From: Melastoma dodecandrum
Lineage: Eukaryota; Streptophyta; Magnoliopsida; Myrtales; Melastomataceae
Length of the DNA: 64,000 nt
Assembly (NCBI GenBank): GCA_029817715.1
Contig: JARUPY010000465.1
Span: 496,001 to 560,000, forward strand
Direction: 5' to 3'
Shown one piece after another: positions 24,828 through 36,960 of the stretch. Each line of letters opens with the position of its first letter. Within the stretch, counting starts at the first letter, position 1. The translations under genes and the position numbers were made by a program. Below the pieces are notes generated by a model that had not been told where the DNA came from, ran no database searches, and was given only the letters and a program-made list of their open reading frames with translations.

Positions 24828-27800
24828 TCACACCTCATTCACGGGGCTGTTGCCAATCATTTGCTTATACCAAGCTCCGTGAACCCGGCAGGAGACGGCG
24901 GCGGCCACGCCCACTGTTTCCGCGACTTCCGCTACCCTCTCCGTCAGTACGACGGCACCGATCGGCCGGAGCGATGTCTCCGCCAGCTTCTTTGATGCCG
25001 GAGTGGAGCCACCGAGGACGACCGACCTCGCCGCTTGGTAGATCGCGTGCGATACCCTTTCGAACACGGGATCTCCTGCCTGTAGGCTCTTGGCCAGCAT
25101 TCGGGCCATGATCATCTGCCTCGACTGATGACTCTCGTGGTCCACGACGTCTCCGTTTCTTGGGAAACTGCAGAGCACTCGAACGATCTCTTCGACGCCA
25201 ATGTCTTCAACGTTGTCAAGAAGCTCGACAAGGCTCTGGATGCACCCGGACAGAATGCCTTCCATTTCCGAGGCGCTTGTCGTGACTCGCTCGCTCAGGA
25301 GGATTTGACGGCAGACAAGAATGCTGTGGTCTCCCCCAAAAAAACGCAGTCTTAGACAAAATTTGTAAGATTTAATATAAATTCACACCTCCAGCACTGT
25401 CCCATCTCAGTATTTTCTTTATCGTTAAGCTCGACGAAATCAATTACCTGGAGGCGATGATGGCAATCTTCTGCATTTGAGCCTGAACAGATCTAAGTCT
25501 GTTGAGGTTGAGGCCAAAAGTTTCGGGCAAGGTATCATGAGTCAACGCTGATACCCTGCACACCAGCTTTAAAAGGCCGATCCTCGCCAACAGATCAACT
25601 CTCTCGCCCTTACACTCGTTCAGTTTGACACCTGCCCACCCAGCCAGAATAAGTAAAAGATCATCAGGATCGAGTAGTTCATATACAGAAATACCATCCT
25701 CAGCAAAAGGAGATAACTCGAGAAATCCTAACCCGTGTATTTTGAAGGTGTTCCTGAGGGACTCTGGCTCGTTTTATAGTTAACAACGAAGTTTCCGCCT
25801 GTTCTGAGATTAAAAGGAATAGTCCCGTGAGATGTGCTCTCCTGACTTGTCAGTGATGACAAAGATGTGTGCTCGTTCCATTCCAAGTCAATCCCAGATT
25901 TCAAAGATGAAAGCCACTCCCGCGTCATGGGCAATCGTCTCATGGCATGAGAGGGAGGTCCGTGACGATTAGAAAATGCAGTTCTCAGATAATCGAAACC
26001 AGCTTCGCCCTTTAGCATGGGAATCATCAGCTGAATCCGGGCTTTGCTGATCTCCAATTTAAGAGCCTTGCAAAAAAAAAAAAAAGACAATTTTAATTAG
26101 ATTCCTCGATGCACAAGATTAAAAGTCCCCGTGATGCGTCAACATCTGGATACACAAAGCACAAGCTAAAATCGTACATAGAGTTCCTGACTTAAATTAA
26201 GCAATAAGGTCAGTTAAGCCTGTAAAAAGTCATGTACCTGGATCTCCTCTAAAATAAAACGCAGACCCCTTGTCATAGCAATGGCATGCACATTCTTTAG
26301 AGAACCCTCAGTATACATCTCAGCGAGTTCTCTCAGTAACTGTTGATGGCTACTCTTCAACCTATATTCACTTGCAGGAGAAGAAAGCTTCTGCAAAGTG
26401 ACCAATGCAAACTCCAGTATCCTGGCCAAATAACTATCATCCAATTTTCCGGACTTCAATACCTAATCGACATCAGAGCAACGCATTAAAACTCCTCCTC
26501 GACTGTCACAAAGGTTATACGCTAAATCAGATTTCGATTACCTCAGAGAGAATGTCTACATCAATAACTTCGACAATCTCCTCTTTCCAGCTTTCTGGAG
26601 CAATATTGCTTAGCTCATCTCTTACCTCCTTCATCAGCTGAATGACACGATCATACTGGGGCTCTTCACCTCCCATAGACTCAATGACACCATCCCAAAA
26701 TGCTTTTTCCATAGTCTCTCGCACCTTCTCCTGCATATAAAAATACCGGGTAACCAAATTGCAACAGGAAGAAACGTTCTTAAACCATAAGCCAGTGTTA
26801 AGTAAAATGACAAATTATAATGGGAATGATGCAGATGAAGCCGATACATTGTATATTAACTGGAGGTCTAATATCATAATCTTAAACGGTGAGTGGGTGG
26901 AAAAAATCTTGTTTGAGAGAGTGTAGGAAGCACTTGCAACATAGTACTCCGGGAAAAATAACTAACATATGTCGTAAGATTTTTAGACAATGTGGCTTGC
27001 AAATAGAGTAGCATTAGACTGGCCAACCGACAAGGATTATAGAGACACTCACCTTGATAGAGCTATCACGTCCATGACTTCTGTCGTTATAATCAGCGAG
27101 ACTGAAATGCGTATCATGAAGGATTCCATTAACGATAACTTCATTCTCAGTGATTAAGGAATCAGCGGAAGCTGCCTGACTATCAGGATTCAATGATAAG
27201 GAGCCAAACTCATCAGGCAAGGGAGAAACATCTTTCTTAAATAAAGACTGAACTAGACGATTGGGCTTCTCAGCATTTCCACCGGCAATTCTGCCAGCTG
27301 GAGGATCTGTAGAATAGGTTGAAGAACTTGGAGATGAAATATTTGTTATCGGTGAGCCCAATGGGCTTCTAGTCTCTTTTTCCTGAGAGTACTTCAGTCT
27401 CGTGTTAGAAAGGGCACTTTCCATGTGCTCGAGACCGGCATCCCCACTGAGGTGGTGCACCCTTTCCTTCAGAAGTTTCTGATCCTCTATTACCTGAAGA
27501 AAAGAAGATGCATCATAATGTCAATCTGATGCTACTTTTTAATCAAAATATTTCAATTCACCTAACTACATTAGGACGTGATACTTTATTTTTTCTCTCC
27601 GAGATGGATGCAATAGACTTGTCACAACCACGTGATAACCCACCATGTTTCTATCTCCATGAAGAAAAAATCATCAGACCACAAAATCACATTAAAAGGA
27701 TTACTTAATTCCTTCATCATTTAATGTAAAAGACACATGGCCAAGCATGACTTGAACCTGTTTCTGAATAGCCTTCATGTCCTGGGTAAGAGAACCAGTC

Positions 27801-30072
27801 TTTTCTCCAGCTGTTAGTTTGCAGGTTTGAATCATCGATAGCTCAACCTGGCAAGCTGCTTTCACCAAATCATCCTCCAAAAGCTTGGCATCTTTGATCT
27901 TCCAGACCACAAAATTATTCAGATAAGCACACCAAGCTTTATCAAATACAAAAAGTTGAGTGCGAAAAGTGCAATGGTTAGGCTTCAGAGTGTCTGACTC
28001 TTCATCAGAACTCTGTACTGGCACATCCAGTATTATCCTAATCAACAGCTCCAATTCTTGAACAAATTCCTTAGCTGATGCAGCAAGAACCATCTCACGT
28101 TCCCCTTGACCGCTGAGAACTGCATCTGGATGACCCATGATCATGTAAGCACAAAGAACTATCCTCACAGGATACCTAGACATTCTTACAGGAACTTTTG
28201 CAACCACTCTGCTTGGGCCACCACTCTTCGGATCTCTGTTTCTTACAGGAATCCTACTAATAGACTTTCTGGGGGTAGCCGCTCTTTTCAAAAGGTGATC
28301 GATGTTATCTACACTCGATGACTGCTTGATAGCATTATTGTCCTGACTGGCTCTTAGACGACTCTCTAGTCGATCGAGCAAGGCTTTAACTGTCAGGAGG
28401 GTGTCAAACGATTCGAGGAGAATGGCTAGCTGTTCGAATGGCATTACCATCACACTTTTCCAACTAATTCCAAGTAAATCATACGCTTTTGCCAAGTCAA
28501 CGGTAGTCCTCTTAGTTTTCTGGAAGCTCCTCCAGCACCTAAAACAAAAAGGCGAAAAGCCAGTAATATAGGTGTAAAAGATGGAACTGTATGAATAGAG
28601 CATTCACCCGTTTTTCGTACCTGCTTTCCCTTGACACCCTTCGCATCAACAACTGAGATGAACTTTCCTTCAAAGTGGCTCTTCTTAGCTTCCGGGCTTT
28701 AAGAAGAAGCATCCTATTTAGTTCAGCCTGGCGAATTCTGGTCTCTACTTTTGTTCCCAACTTTTCTCTTTCTTTCTCCAGGCGCATTTCTAGTCCAGCT
28801 TTTGCCACCTGCCTTAACTCGTCCAATTTGGCCAGCCGCGATTGCGCATCTGCTAGCATGCTCAACCTTCATCAACAATTACGAAAACATAAGTGCTTCC
28901 CGGACATCTCGTAGCCAATTTATAATTTCTCAGCCTAGAGTCAGGTCAGCTACAATTTCACTTTCCCCCGTGATGGAACTAGATAATTAGTTTGAGATCA
29001 ATCAATGAAGATGCCGGGGAACATCACCCACAAATACGTAGAACTAGATAATAAACTTCAGGCTTAGCTATTGTAAACCTCAGAGGACGTTAGTGGAGTA
29101 AACTTAATAGGTAACCAAGTATTTAAACTGACAAATACTGTTGTGTTGTCACCAAAACAAAGAATTGACTTAACAATATCCGAAACAACATACGACTTTT
29201 AAACTTACGTTTACCTTAACAGGGAAAATGCACAAGAGAGGAAAATCACCTTTTCTGCTCTGCAGCCATGAGCTTCGCTTTGAGGCGATGGGCTGGGTCT
29301 TCGTCCTGGGATGAAGATCTTGAGGGGCTTCTTTGCTTTGGGTGTGCCTTGCGTGATAACTTTTCATAGAATTGCTACAGAAGAAAGGGAATTTCCAACC
29401 AATCAGACACTTCACGAGCACAAGGATACAACTGCAGAGGCTCAAAAGCACGGGCATTCAAAATCAATGATCAGCCCACAGCATATACAAATCGGCAAAC
29501 TTCAAGCATAAGCTACAACAACCCTGGTAATCAAATGCCCCCTCCCCCCAAGATCAAGTTAGATCGTCCAACCTTGGATTTCTAGTTGTATGTATATATA
29601 TATGGAAAGGCAGCCCCTTCCAATATTTGAACATCCGTCTCTGGTAATCCCGCATATAAAGGAAAAGTTACTCTACTTTTTCAATTAAAGGAAGAAACAA
29701 AAAAGCAATGTAAACTTCGCACTGAAATCGACGCATTATCAGTCCACAAAAAACCTCCGCAACAACTGCGCAGAGAGAACAAGCCAAGCCAAAAGGAGGA
29801 GAAAACTCGCAAGGAAACTCCAGATTTGATCGAGCCCAACAACGACAATCCACCGTCAAGGAACCCCCACGAACCTGCCGCCGGAGATCCGCGTCCCGAA
29901 GCCTTGCCTCGATACCCTCCGCAGTACTCGGAGACCGATTACACTCCTCAAGGAGCCGTCTCCTGAGCCTCTTAGGGATCCTTGGAGGCCAGGAGCAGGA
30001 TGAAGGATCATCCCCGTCCCCCGCCGGGAAATCCAGAGCTATAGCTTCGGCCCTATTATCCTGCTCCTCCAT
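24828..30072 (-). CDS. T-complex protein 11 (TCP11) family protein
   Basis: Ten exons read: 29875-30072, 29250-29374, 28621-28866, 27758-28538, 27053-27493, 26542-26730, 26238-26462, 25733-26066, 25448-25631, 24828-25323; 1,072 residues. The start WPPRIPKRLRRRLLEEC, the basic coiled-coil region (KLSRKAHPKQRSPS, AEQKRLSMLADAQSRLAKL) and the C-terminal TCP11 domain (VRIGLL-like LLARIGLLKLVCRVSALT, LVCRQILLSERV) match plant TCP11-domain proteins such as At1g22930 and At4g09150, whose function is unknown; animal TCP11 affects cAMP signalling in sperm. Exon 3 joins to exon 4 as ..RVSRES-RCWRSFQKT, skipping roughly 100 residues that relatives have there. Intron 8 (25,632-25,732) uses a weak GTTAGG donor, selected because it alone keeps the frame. 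The gene may be functional but shortened. Confidence 0.85.
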
Positions 30073-31433
30073 CCACGAACAACAACCAACGAATCACCAA
30101 CAAAACCAGATCAAAACATCAGGGACTCGGACTCCGACGAGGACCGAGCGGATCGTCAATGCGCCGGTAGATCACGGCTCCGACGACCGGGACGGTGGCG
30201 CCGACCCCAGGGGGTGGTTAAGGGGATTACGTCAAAGAGGAAAGGTTTGGGTAAGAAATCGAAGTTGTCCCAACATTACGCAACGAACTCTCCAGGTGGG
30301 CTACCCTTCCCTTTAAGGCCTGGGGGCCGGTGATAAGCGCAGTGACGTATCGCGGGAAGCAGAAAAGAGAATTACAAAAACACCCTTAACCTTTTAGTGA
30401 ATAATTTAATTATTAAAAACTACATATAATCAATTTCAATTTATGACATTAATAGTTGATATTTTAGAAAATTAAATAAAAAATTACTAGTTGGAATTGG
30501 ATATTTTAGGCCCATCCATTCTTACATCATTGAATGGAGGGAAGAATCACGTGCCCATCCCCAATTTTTAACCAAACATGTTTGTTAATCCGGATTGGGG
30601 GTGACTGACCCAATCCTCATCTCGTTGACACTAAGATGCCTAGGTCAAGGCTACGGGCTACTCATTTGGGCCTCGGCCCGTGATTTCCTACTCGGGCCTG
30701 AACCTTGGGGTTGCTGAAAAGCCCAAGAGGCCACAATACACACACTGCACGTATATTATATGCCCTTGGCATCATCCCCTTGGCTCCTTCCTCTACGCAT
30801 CTCCCAATGCAAACCAGTTGTAGAGATACGGAGAGGCGTACTGCCTGCTGCCATGAGGATTATGGCAAAGCATCCGAGTCAACGTCGAAACCCCGGCAAA
30901 CTGAACTGAACTGACCGGCAAAGGCTGCTATGTGATACCGTAGCTCCGTGAGATATGAACCCCCTTCAAATTGTAAAAAAGATGGTGGACCTTATTGCAA
31001 TGGATAAGAATCCACCGTTTCAGGGGGAGGATCATCGAACCATATCCCAACATCCCTCGTGCTGCTGCAAGTAGCGGCAGATTGCATTCTCAAAACCACG
31101 AGTACGAGGACAAAACCAAGGATGAGCACAAAGCGTGTGCACGCGAGGAGGTCAAAAGGTGATAGATACCGCAGCCAACATTTGATCAGGTCAGGACAAC
31201 ATCTATAGCCATCCTGATCAATAAACACCCGGGTCACCATGTACCAAAGCTAAAACGAAATCATCGACGAGTAATAATTTGACCCGAACTTCCTTCTTCT
31301 TAAGAGGAAAGCACTTGATTTGGTCCTGTGTTTTCACACTACAGTGCAGAACAAAACCACCGAAGAAGAAGTTTGGGCAAACTGCCCGTGTGCCGCCGTG
31401 GTTTACAGACATCTCCAGTCAGGAAAATCTCCC
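30073..31433. other. Spacer between TCP11 and CMC4
   Basis: Contains the TCP11 promoter/leader (30,073-30,300) and AT-rich sequence. The minus-strand ORF at 30,992-31,240 (82 codons, one hydrophobic stretch) has no family I recognise and could lie in an extended CMC4 3' UTR. No other feature supported. Confidence 0.4.
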
Positions 31434-32154
31434 TCATTTGGGCATCTGCTTCAAAAGCCCAGAAACAGATGCACAGTGCGTCGATTTGTACTCACATTGC
31501 TCGCAACAAGACTGGAGGGCTCGAATAACCTTTTCGCACCTGATTTTACAAAATGAGAGGATCAACAACACCTAGGCAAAAAGTTTTGAAATGATAAACA
31601 GTAAGAGCTTTAGGGAAGCCTTCATTTCCTTACACTTTGCTGTCATCAAGGAAGTCACAGCACGCATAATAAAGACAGAGAGACACAACCAAGCTGCATA
31701 AAACTACCACAGATTCTACGAGCGGCGGTCGCACTCGGATTAAACTCTTCACGTGTCTTTCATAGACGGAGGAGCATCAGGCAGCCTGACTCGGACCAAA
31801 AGACTAAGAATAACTTACGACTCCCTCAGCTCATTTCTCGATTCGATAGCGATACTCCCGAAAACCCCCAGACAGCAATAATCGAAAGTCAAGCAATTGC
31901 AGCATCTCCATCAGATCACTTGAAACATAATTTAGGCCAGCAATTTCGAGCTCGCTAAATCAACAACAACAGAAACAAAGGCGCACTCGTTATCCAATTC
32001 TAAACCCAAAACAAAATCCAGCACAATCCAACAGAATCAAAGACATGAACAGCCACCACCTCTGAGGGAGGAAGTTGTTCTTGGTTAGGCAAGACTGTAT
32101 GTCGCACGCCTCCTTCTTGCAAGGCTCCTTCTTGCTCCGATCCCCAGAGGCCAT
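31434..32154 (-). CDS. CMC4: Cx9C motif-containing protein 4 (CMC4) homologue
   Basis: A small two-exon gene that single-ORF scanning splits: exon 1 32,060-32,154 and exon 2 31,434-31,539, separated by a 520-bp intron, giving 66 residues. The spliced protein reads KKEPCKKEACDIQSCLTKN then CEKVIRALQSCCEQCEYKS and THCASVSG. The Cys spacing is the twin Cx9C of the CMC4/Mia40-dependent family, and the length is close to the 68 residues of human CMC4. Such proteins are oxidised by Mia40 in the mitochondrial intermembrane space and form a disulfide-locked helical hairpin; CMC4's exact role is unresolved. The ATG at 32,154 was chosen; an in-frame GTG at 32,178 would add eight residues. Splicing AG|G restores a Cys codon partner (R-C), supporting the join. 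Confidence 0.85.
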
Positions 32155-32399
32155 CACAGCATCACCTTCCGCCGCCACCAGCCACCGTGAATCGGGATCT
32201 CCTCGAGCCGAACAACTACTAACAACATCAAAATCAAATCAACCGATGGCAACTCCCTTCCCCCATCCTCAATTTCGTTTCCTTTTGATGTTTTGCCCTT
32301 TTTCCGGAGAATCATAGTCCGTCCAAAAAGTATTTAACTATTTACAATTAAATCCATCGTAATTTAGGATGAGGGTCGGCTTAATTAATTGAGTTCAAA

Positions 32400-32720
32400 A
32401 TAAGGATAAAAATGAACTGATTCGGCTCGTTCAACGTTCGGTTTGATCTCAGTTTTGACCGAGCTCGAGCCGGCTCGATAATGAAACGAAATAAGTTGGA
32501 GCTTTAATACTTATAGTTCGATGGGTCGCGAGCCGTATAATATTAATAATTTATTAATAAATATATTTTCGAGCCGAGTTCGAGATTATCTAGCCGAGTT
32601 CCAGCTATACATACTTTCGAATTGAGCTCGAGTTGTCGAATCGCGTTTAAACTCGATCTATATTCGAGTCTTACAAGTCGAACTCAAACTCCCTATAATT
32701 AAATTGAGCCGAGCTCGAGA
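32400..32720. repeat. Dispersed repeat rich in GAGCTCGAG / GAGCCGAG motifs
   Basis: Many imperfect copies of GAGCTCGAG, GAGCCGAG and TCGAACTC occur within 320 bp in both orientations. This motif density is common in degenerate plant transposon-derived sequence. I cannot name the family and see no terminal repeats. Confidence 0.45.
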
Positions 32721-32924
32721 TCAAATTCAAAATTTTGTATTTGTGTTATTGGACCGATATCAAACCTAGAAGAATTCGATCTCCACTCGGTTGGTTTCAC
32801 CCTTTTAAAAAACGGTATAATATTTCTCAACTGGGGTTATTAGAGACTCATTTTGATACATCTTCTCATTATTTGTCTTTTCTTTAGCAATTGAGTCAAA
32901 TATATATGTTTTATAAGGAAATAC

Positions 32925-32950
32925 ATATATATATATATATATATATATAT
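32925..32950. repeat. (AT)13 microsatellite
   Basis: Thirteen uninterrupted AT dinucleotides; likely polymorphic in length. Confidence 0.9.
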
Positions 32951-33816
32951 GATTGGCGAATCCAAATAGACTTTCTTCGCGTGCCTAATTTACAAATCAT
33001 TTTCCATAATGTGATGTTATACTTTTCCCAACGTCATTTCGCGTTATCAAAATATTTACTCATTTATACATTCGTAAAGTCTAAGAAAAGAAAATATCCC
33101 ATATTGATGGTAAATACGTTGTAGGCTCACAAATTCAAATAATAATAATAACTTTTTTATATTAATTTAGAATATAGGTACTCACTATGCATAGCTTTGT
33201 TTCAAATTAGGATTCGTTGCGAATAAAGCACTTACTTTAAAAAATTCTTGAAAAAATGCCCGAAACACGGCATATTTTTACGACTGAAGTTATTTAATAA
33301 CAAAACACAAACTATCCAGCAATTTTGAATAGATTCATGAAATAAATACGCCTATAAAACAAAATGTTTATCGGTTCCCACTATCATTATCACCATCGCC
33401 ATCGTTGTTATTATCAGATCTTTTCTGGTAATATATACATTCCCAAAAGAATGGCCGGTTCCCAATGGCAATCAATCCCTCGTTTCCCATACCAGCATTA
33501 ACTCCTGGTGATGTTGAGTGATATATTCGAAAATGGAATAAGAAAAAAAGCAATGAAGAATCTCGGGCAATTCATGATGGCCTGGTTATATTACCGAAAA
33601 GGAAAATAAAAACATGATTAATTTTCTCTTGTGTGTTCTTTTCAAAGAGATAAAACACAAATGGCATTCCTAGCCGTTCTTTTCAACTTACTACAGAGAT
33701 TTTAATTACACAATTAGCTGTCTTTTGATCATACAACCGCTGTATTTTTCTTAATCTCCTCCTCTATTCGATTCAAACCCCGTTTCTGGGTTTTTGTCTT
33801 AGTATCGATCTGGAAC

Positions 33817-35584
33817 ATGGGTTTGGCTTCGATTCTCACTTTGGTCGTGTTCACTGCGCCTTTCTTCCCGTCGCGGTCAGGTGAGCATGGCTGGATCCTT
33901 TCTTTTTCTCGTGTAGTTGTGTAGATTTGTGTGTACGTGCGACGCGCGCTCAGCCGGATGATATCGTTTTTTTCTTGGCAGATGGTTTCGACGTTTTAGA
34001 TCCGAATGGGAATATCACGATCAAATGGGACGTCATGGCCGGATACGGGGACAAGTATGATGTAAGTTCATGGAATGGCACTGGTGTAGTCGGAATTAGG
34101 GTTTTTAAGTTTTGTCGGTTGCTTGAGTCGTAAGTAATCGTCCATTTCTTGATTATGTTGTGTAACAAATCACATCCGGCTTAGGCAAAGGTATGGATAT
34201 TCAACTATCAATTGTTCCGGCACATCGAGCTGCCGGGGTGGCGGTTGAGCTTCAAGTGGCCGGACGACGAGGTGATATGGACTATGCAAGGCGCGGAGGC
34301 GACCTTACAAGGTAACTGCTCGAGGTTCACTGGGTTTCGTCCTCACTCGTGCGAGAAGAAGCCGGTGATCATCGACCTGTTGCCGGCTGCCCCGTTCAAA
34401 CTCCGGTCAGCCAACTGCTGTAAAGGTGGCGTCCTGTCAACCCATAACCAGAATCCTGATACCTATGGGGCATCTTTTGAATTGACCGTTGGGGTCGGAA
34501 CCACCTCTGATGCTGTGCCGTTCCCTATCCCGGACAATTTCACACTCGGAGTCCCTGGTTATACATGTAGTCCACCGTTCAACGTCACGCCGAGCAAGTA
34601 TTCAGAGGATAGTGGCCGACGGTGGACGCAAGCTATCAGTAAGTTAGCTACAGTTTCACCATAGGGAATTTTCTCTTTGCTGACAAGGTCAAATTCGATA
34701 TAGGCACTTGGGAGGTGACCTGCGTATATTCACAGTTCAGAGCATGGCCGACTCCACGGTGTTGCGTCTCCCTCTCCTCATTTTATGATTCAACCATCGT
34801 ACCCTGTCCTAAATGTAGCTGCAACTGTCCAGGATTACCCGGCGCAAGATGCGTGAAGTAAGCCTAATCCAGAGCACCGTGGTTTCCCTCCATGATTCTC
34901 TTTTCTAACTTTTCATGGGATACCAGTCCCGGTGAAACCCCGCCAATCCTGCAGCTACCGCATGGAACATTGCAAGAGCCCACACCGGTGGTGAGATGTT
35001 CTCAGCACATGTGCCCAGTGAGGGTCCACTGGCACGTGAAGCAGAGTTACCGGGAGTACTGGCGGGCCAAATTGACGATCACAAACATGAACTTTGCGAA
35101 GAACTATACGCAGTGGAACATTGTCATGCAACACCCGAACCTGCAGAACATAACACAGGTCTTCAGCTTCAACTACCACCCGCTCAACCAACACGGAAAC
35201 ATCAGTAAGGAGGAAATCCATTCACAAGTCATCATCATTCATCAGTCTGTCCTTGCACTGACAAAAAAGCATTGTTTTTTTGCAGACGACACGGGGATGT
35301 TCTGGGGGATCCAGTTCTACAACGACATGCTGCTGCAATCTGGTGATTATGGGAATGTGCAAACGGAGATTCTGCTCAATAAAGACCCAAAGATGTTCAC
35401 ATTCAGTGAAGGATGGGCTTTTCCGAGGAAAATCTCATTCAATGGCGAACAATGCGTGATGCCTTCCTTAGAAGATTACCCGAGACTTCCTAAGACTTCC
35501 GCCACTACGACTGCAGCATCTACAGGTGATGGCCTCGGGATAGTCACAATCTTAGTCACATTGGCCATTGTTTCCGGCCTGTGA
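33817..35584 (+). CDS. COBRA-like GPI-anchored cell-wall protein
   Basis: Six exons: 33817-33880, 33982-34061, 34185-34638, 34704-34857, 34927-35204, 35286-35584; 442 residues. It has a signal peptide (MGLASILTLVVFTAPFFPSRS), an N-terminal carbohydrate-binding-like region (LDPNGNITIKWDVMAGYGDKY), several N-glycosylation sites, the central CCKGGVL motif and the diagnostic Cys-rich CCVSLSSFY block with KCSCNCPG. The C-terminus ends in a Ser/Thr-rich linker and a hydrophobic tail (GIVTILVTLAIVSGL), as expected for GPI attachment. COBRA-like proteins act at the plasma membrane-wall interface in cellulose deposition and oriented growth. I cannot assign a specific COBL number. The exon 3 acceptor could be TTAG at 34,184 (used here) or CAAAG at 34,190; both keep frame and differ by two residues. 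Confidence 0.92.
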
Positions 35585-36257
35585 TGAGTGCGTAAATGCA
35601 CCAATGCAAGGAGAGATAAGAAGATTAGTTTGATATAGCCAAAGCATAAAGTTAGATCTCTGAGGATACCCCGTCTTTGAACATTCTCAGTCGAAATGTA
35701 CCATTGCAGTAGAGAAGCTACACAGTGTGGGTTATAAAGGAATTTCACACAGCCTATGCCAGCGGGATCAGTGGTTGCGCGGATCCAAATTATGTATCAA
35801 TATATCTGCTCGTAGTACTTCGAGCGCTGAAGATCGAGGCAGCTGCTGCTGAGTAGGATTTTGTTGTTTCTGTGCAACTGCCGAGTAGGTCTATGGATCA
35901 CCCGGCTTCTTCACCTATGAGTGAGGCAACCCAGTGAACCTCGAGAAATTCCCTGGTAAGGTCTCTTCATCACCTTGCCATGCTCCATATTGCCTTGTCT
36001 TCTGGTCACTTGAAGCTCAGCTGCCCACCTGGCGTCTCTTTGTGATAGAAGAGCTGGAATTTAGATATCCGTACTTTGCCCGCAAAACGAAAACCGGGCA
36101 AGCAGAAAACGGCAGAATGGAATGATTACTTAGGACCCAAGAAACAGGCGAGAGAAAACCCAAATTCGTCGAACAGACTCAAGTTCCATGTGGATCTGAT
36201 TCGTTGAAACATTTTGACAGAAAAAAAAAAGATATCATTGAAGAAAAAGCATGTGTT

Positions 36258-36312
36258 AGCACTGAGACTGTATAAACGGGATGTCTGAGATAGCAGCACT
36301 GAGACTGTATAA
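36258..36312. repeat. Short direct repeat, 18 bp
   Basis: AGCACTGAGACTGTATAA occurs at 36,258-36,275 and again at 36,295-36,312, 37 bases apart. Both copies are exact. It may be a local duplication; no function is suggested. Confidence 0.8.
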
Positions 36313-36519
36313 GTCCCTCGCGAAGAAATATACTTGACGGAATCCAAACCAGATCCATATTTGGTTCAATACTAAATCGAAAGCCCATAGCAAAGTTTCA
36401 TTTGATTTGAATTAGGAGGGAAAAAATGTTTAAAAAAGAAGGCAATTCGTTTGTATGAAATGAAATAATGTACTAATACTAGTAAAAGGGAAATGACTTA
36501 GGAATGTCATTGGAAAAAG

Positions 36520-36685
36520 CTAGGGGGAGAGTGCCCATCCTCCTTATATACCATGCCCACGCTGGCAGGCTGACGCTAGCATCGTCACCTCAAAAGCTAG
36601 CCTGATGAGTGAGAGTGTCATTCCTCCTTGTATACCACATCGAATGGGCGTCCCCACCCAATGTGAGACTTTTATCGGGCATCGT
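36520..36685 (-). repeat. Dispersed plant repeat (LTR/TRIM-like fragment)
   Basis: On the minus strand the sequence runs TCTCACATTGGGTGGGG, GATGTGGTATACAAGGAGG, CACTCTCACTCATCAGGCTAGC, then a second TGGTATATAAGGAGG. This style of text (CACATTGGG followed by TATAAGGAGG and GGCTAGCTTTTGAGG) recurs near many plant genes and resembles LTR or TRIM ends. It contains an imperfect internal duplication. The family assignment is from memory and tentative. Confidence 0.45.
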
Positions 36686-36769
36686 GTCGGGAATCTAGGC
36701 GCCATCATGATCTGATCACGCCCCCAACCCTGCAAGAGGAGAGCAGTAGGGAAATCGCAGGGAGCCCTA

Positions 36770-36960
36770 CAGGCAAACATGCCCAGGCAGGTGATATCGT
36801 AGGGCCGCTTTGATGTTGTTCAACACCACTGCAGGATCCGTGCCGGCTGGAAACGGGCACGCCTTCATGTCCCAAAAGGTACCCAACTTCTCCCCCAAAA
36901 CGTTTTCATCCTGCACAAGAATTTTCCATAGCCCATGTGCCGGGCAGGAGTGCTCGTGAA
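36770..36960 (-). pseudogene. Fragment of a NYN (MARF1/limkain-like) ribonuclease domain gene
   Basis: The minus-strand reading LGTFWDMKACPFPAGTD, continuing DPAVVLNNIKAAL, resembles the first strand and helix of plant NYN-domain proteins, whose usual text is FWD(V/I)ENCP(V/I)P followed by an NI..AL helix. The match stops after PGHV, where relatives continue SIYAYGD, close to the dispersed repeat at 36,520-36,685. No further domain parts are seen upstream or downstream, so it looks like a truncated relic. The N in WDxxN/D-type catalytic motif appears changed (DMKAC), suggesting loss of activity. Confidence 0.4.

Larger units (their letters stand above)
32180..33816. other. AT-rich spacer with repeat remnants
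   Basis: This spacer lies between the divergently transcribed CMC4 and COBRA-like genes. It holds a GAGCTCGAG-rich repeat (32,400-32,720) and an AT microsatellite (32,925-32,950). I see no gene in it; the ORFs are AT-rich and short. Confidence 0.5.

Noticed and set aside
30992..31240. 82-codon minus-strand ORF with one hydrophobic stretch
   Set aside because: No recognisable family and no splice link to CMC4; kept only as a remark in the spacer entry.
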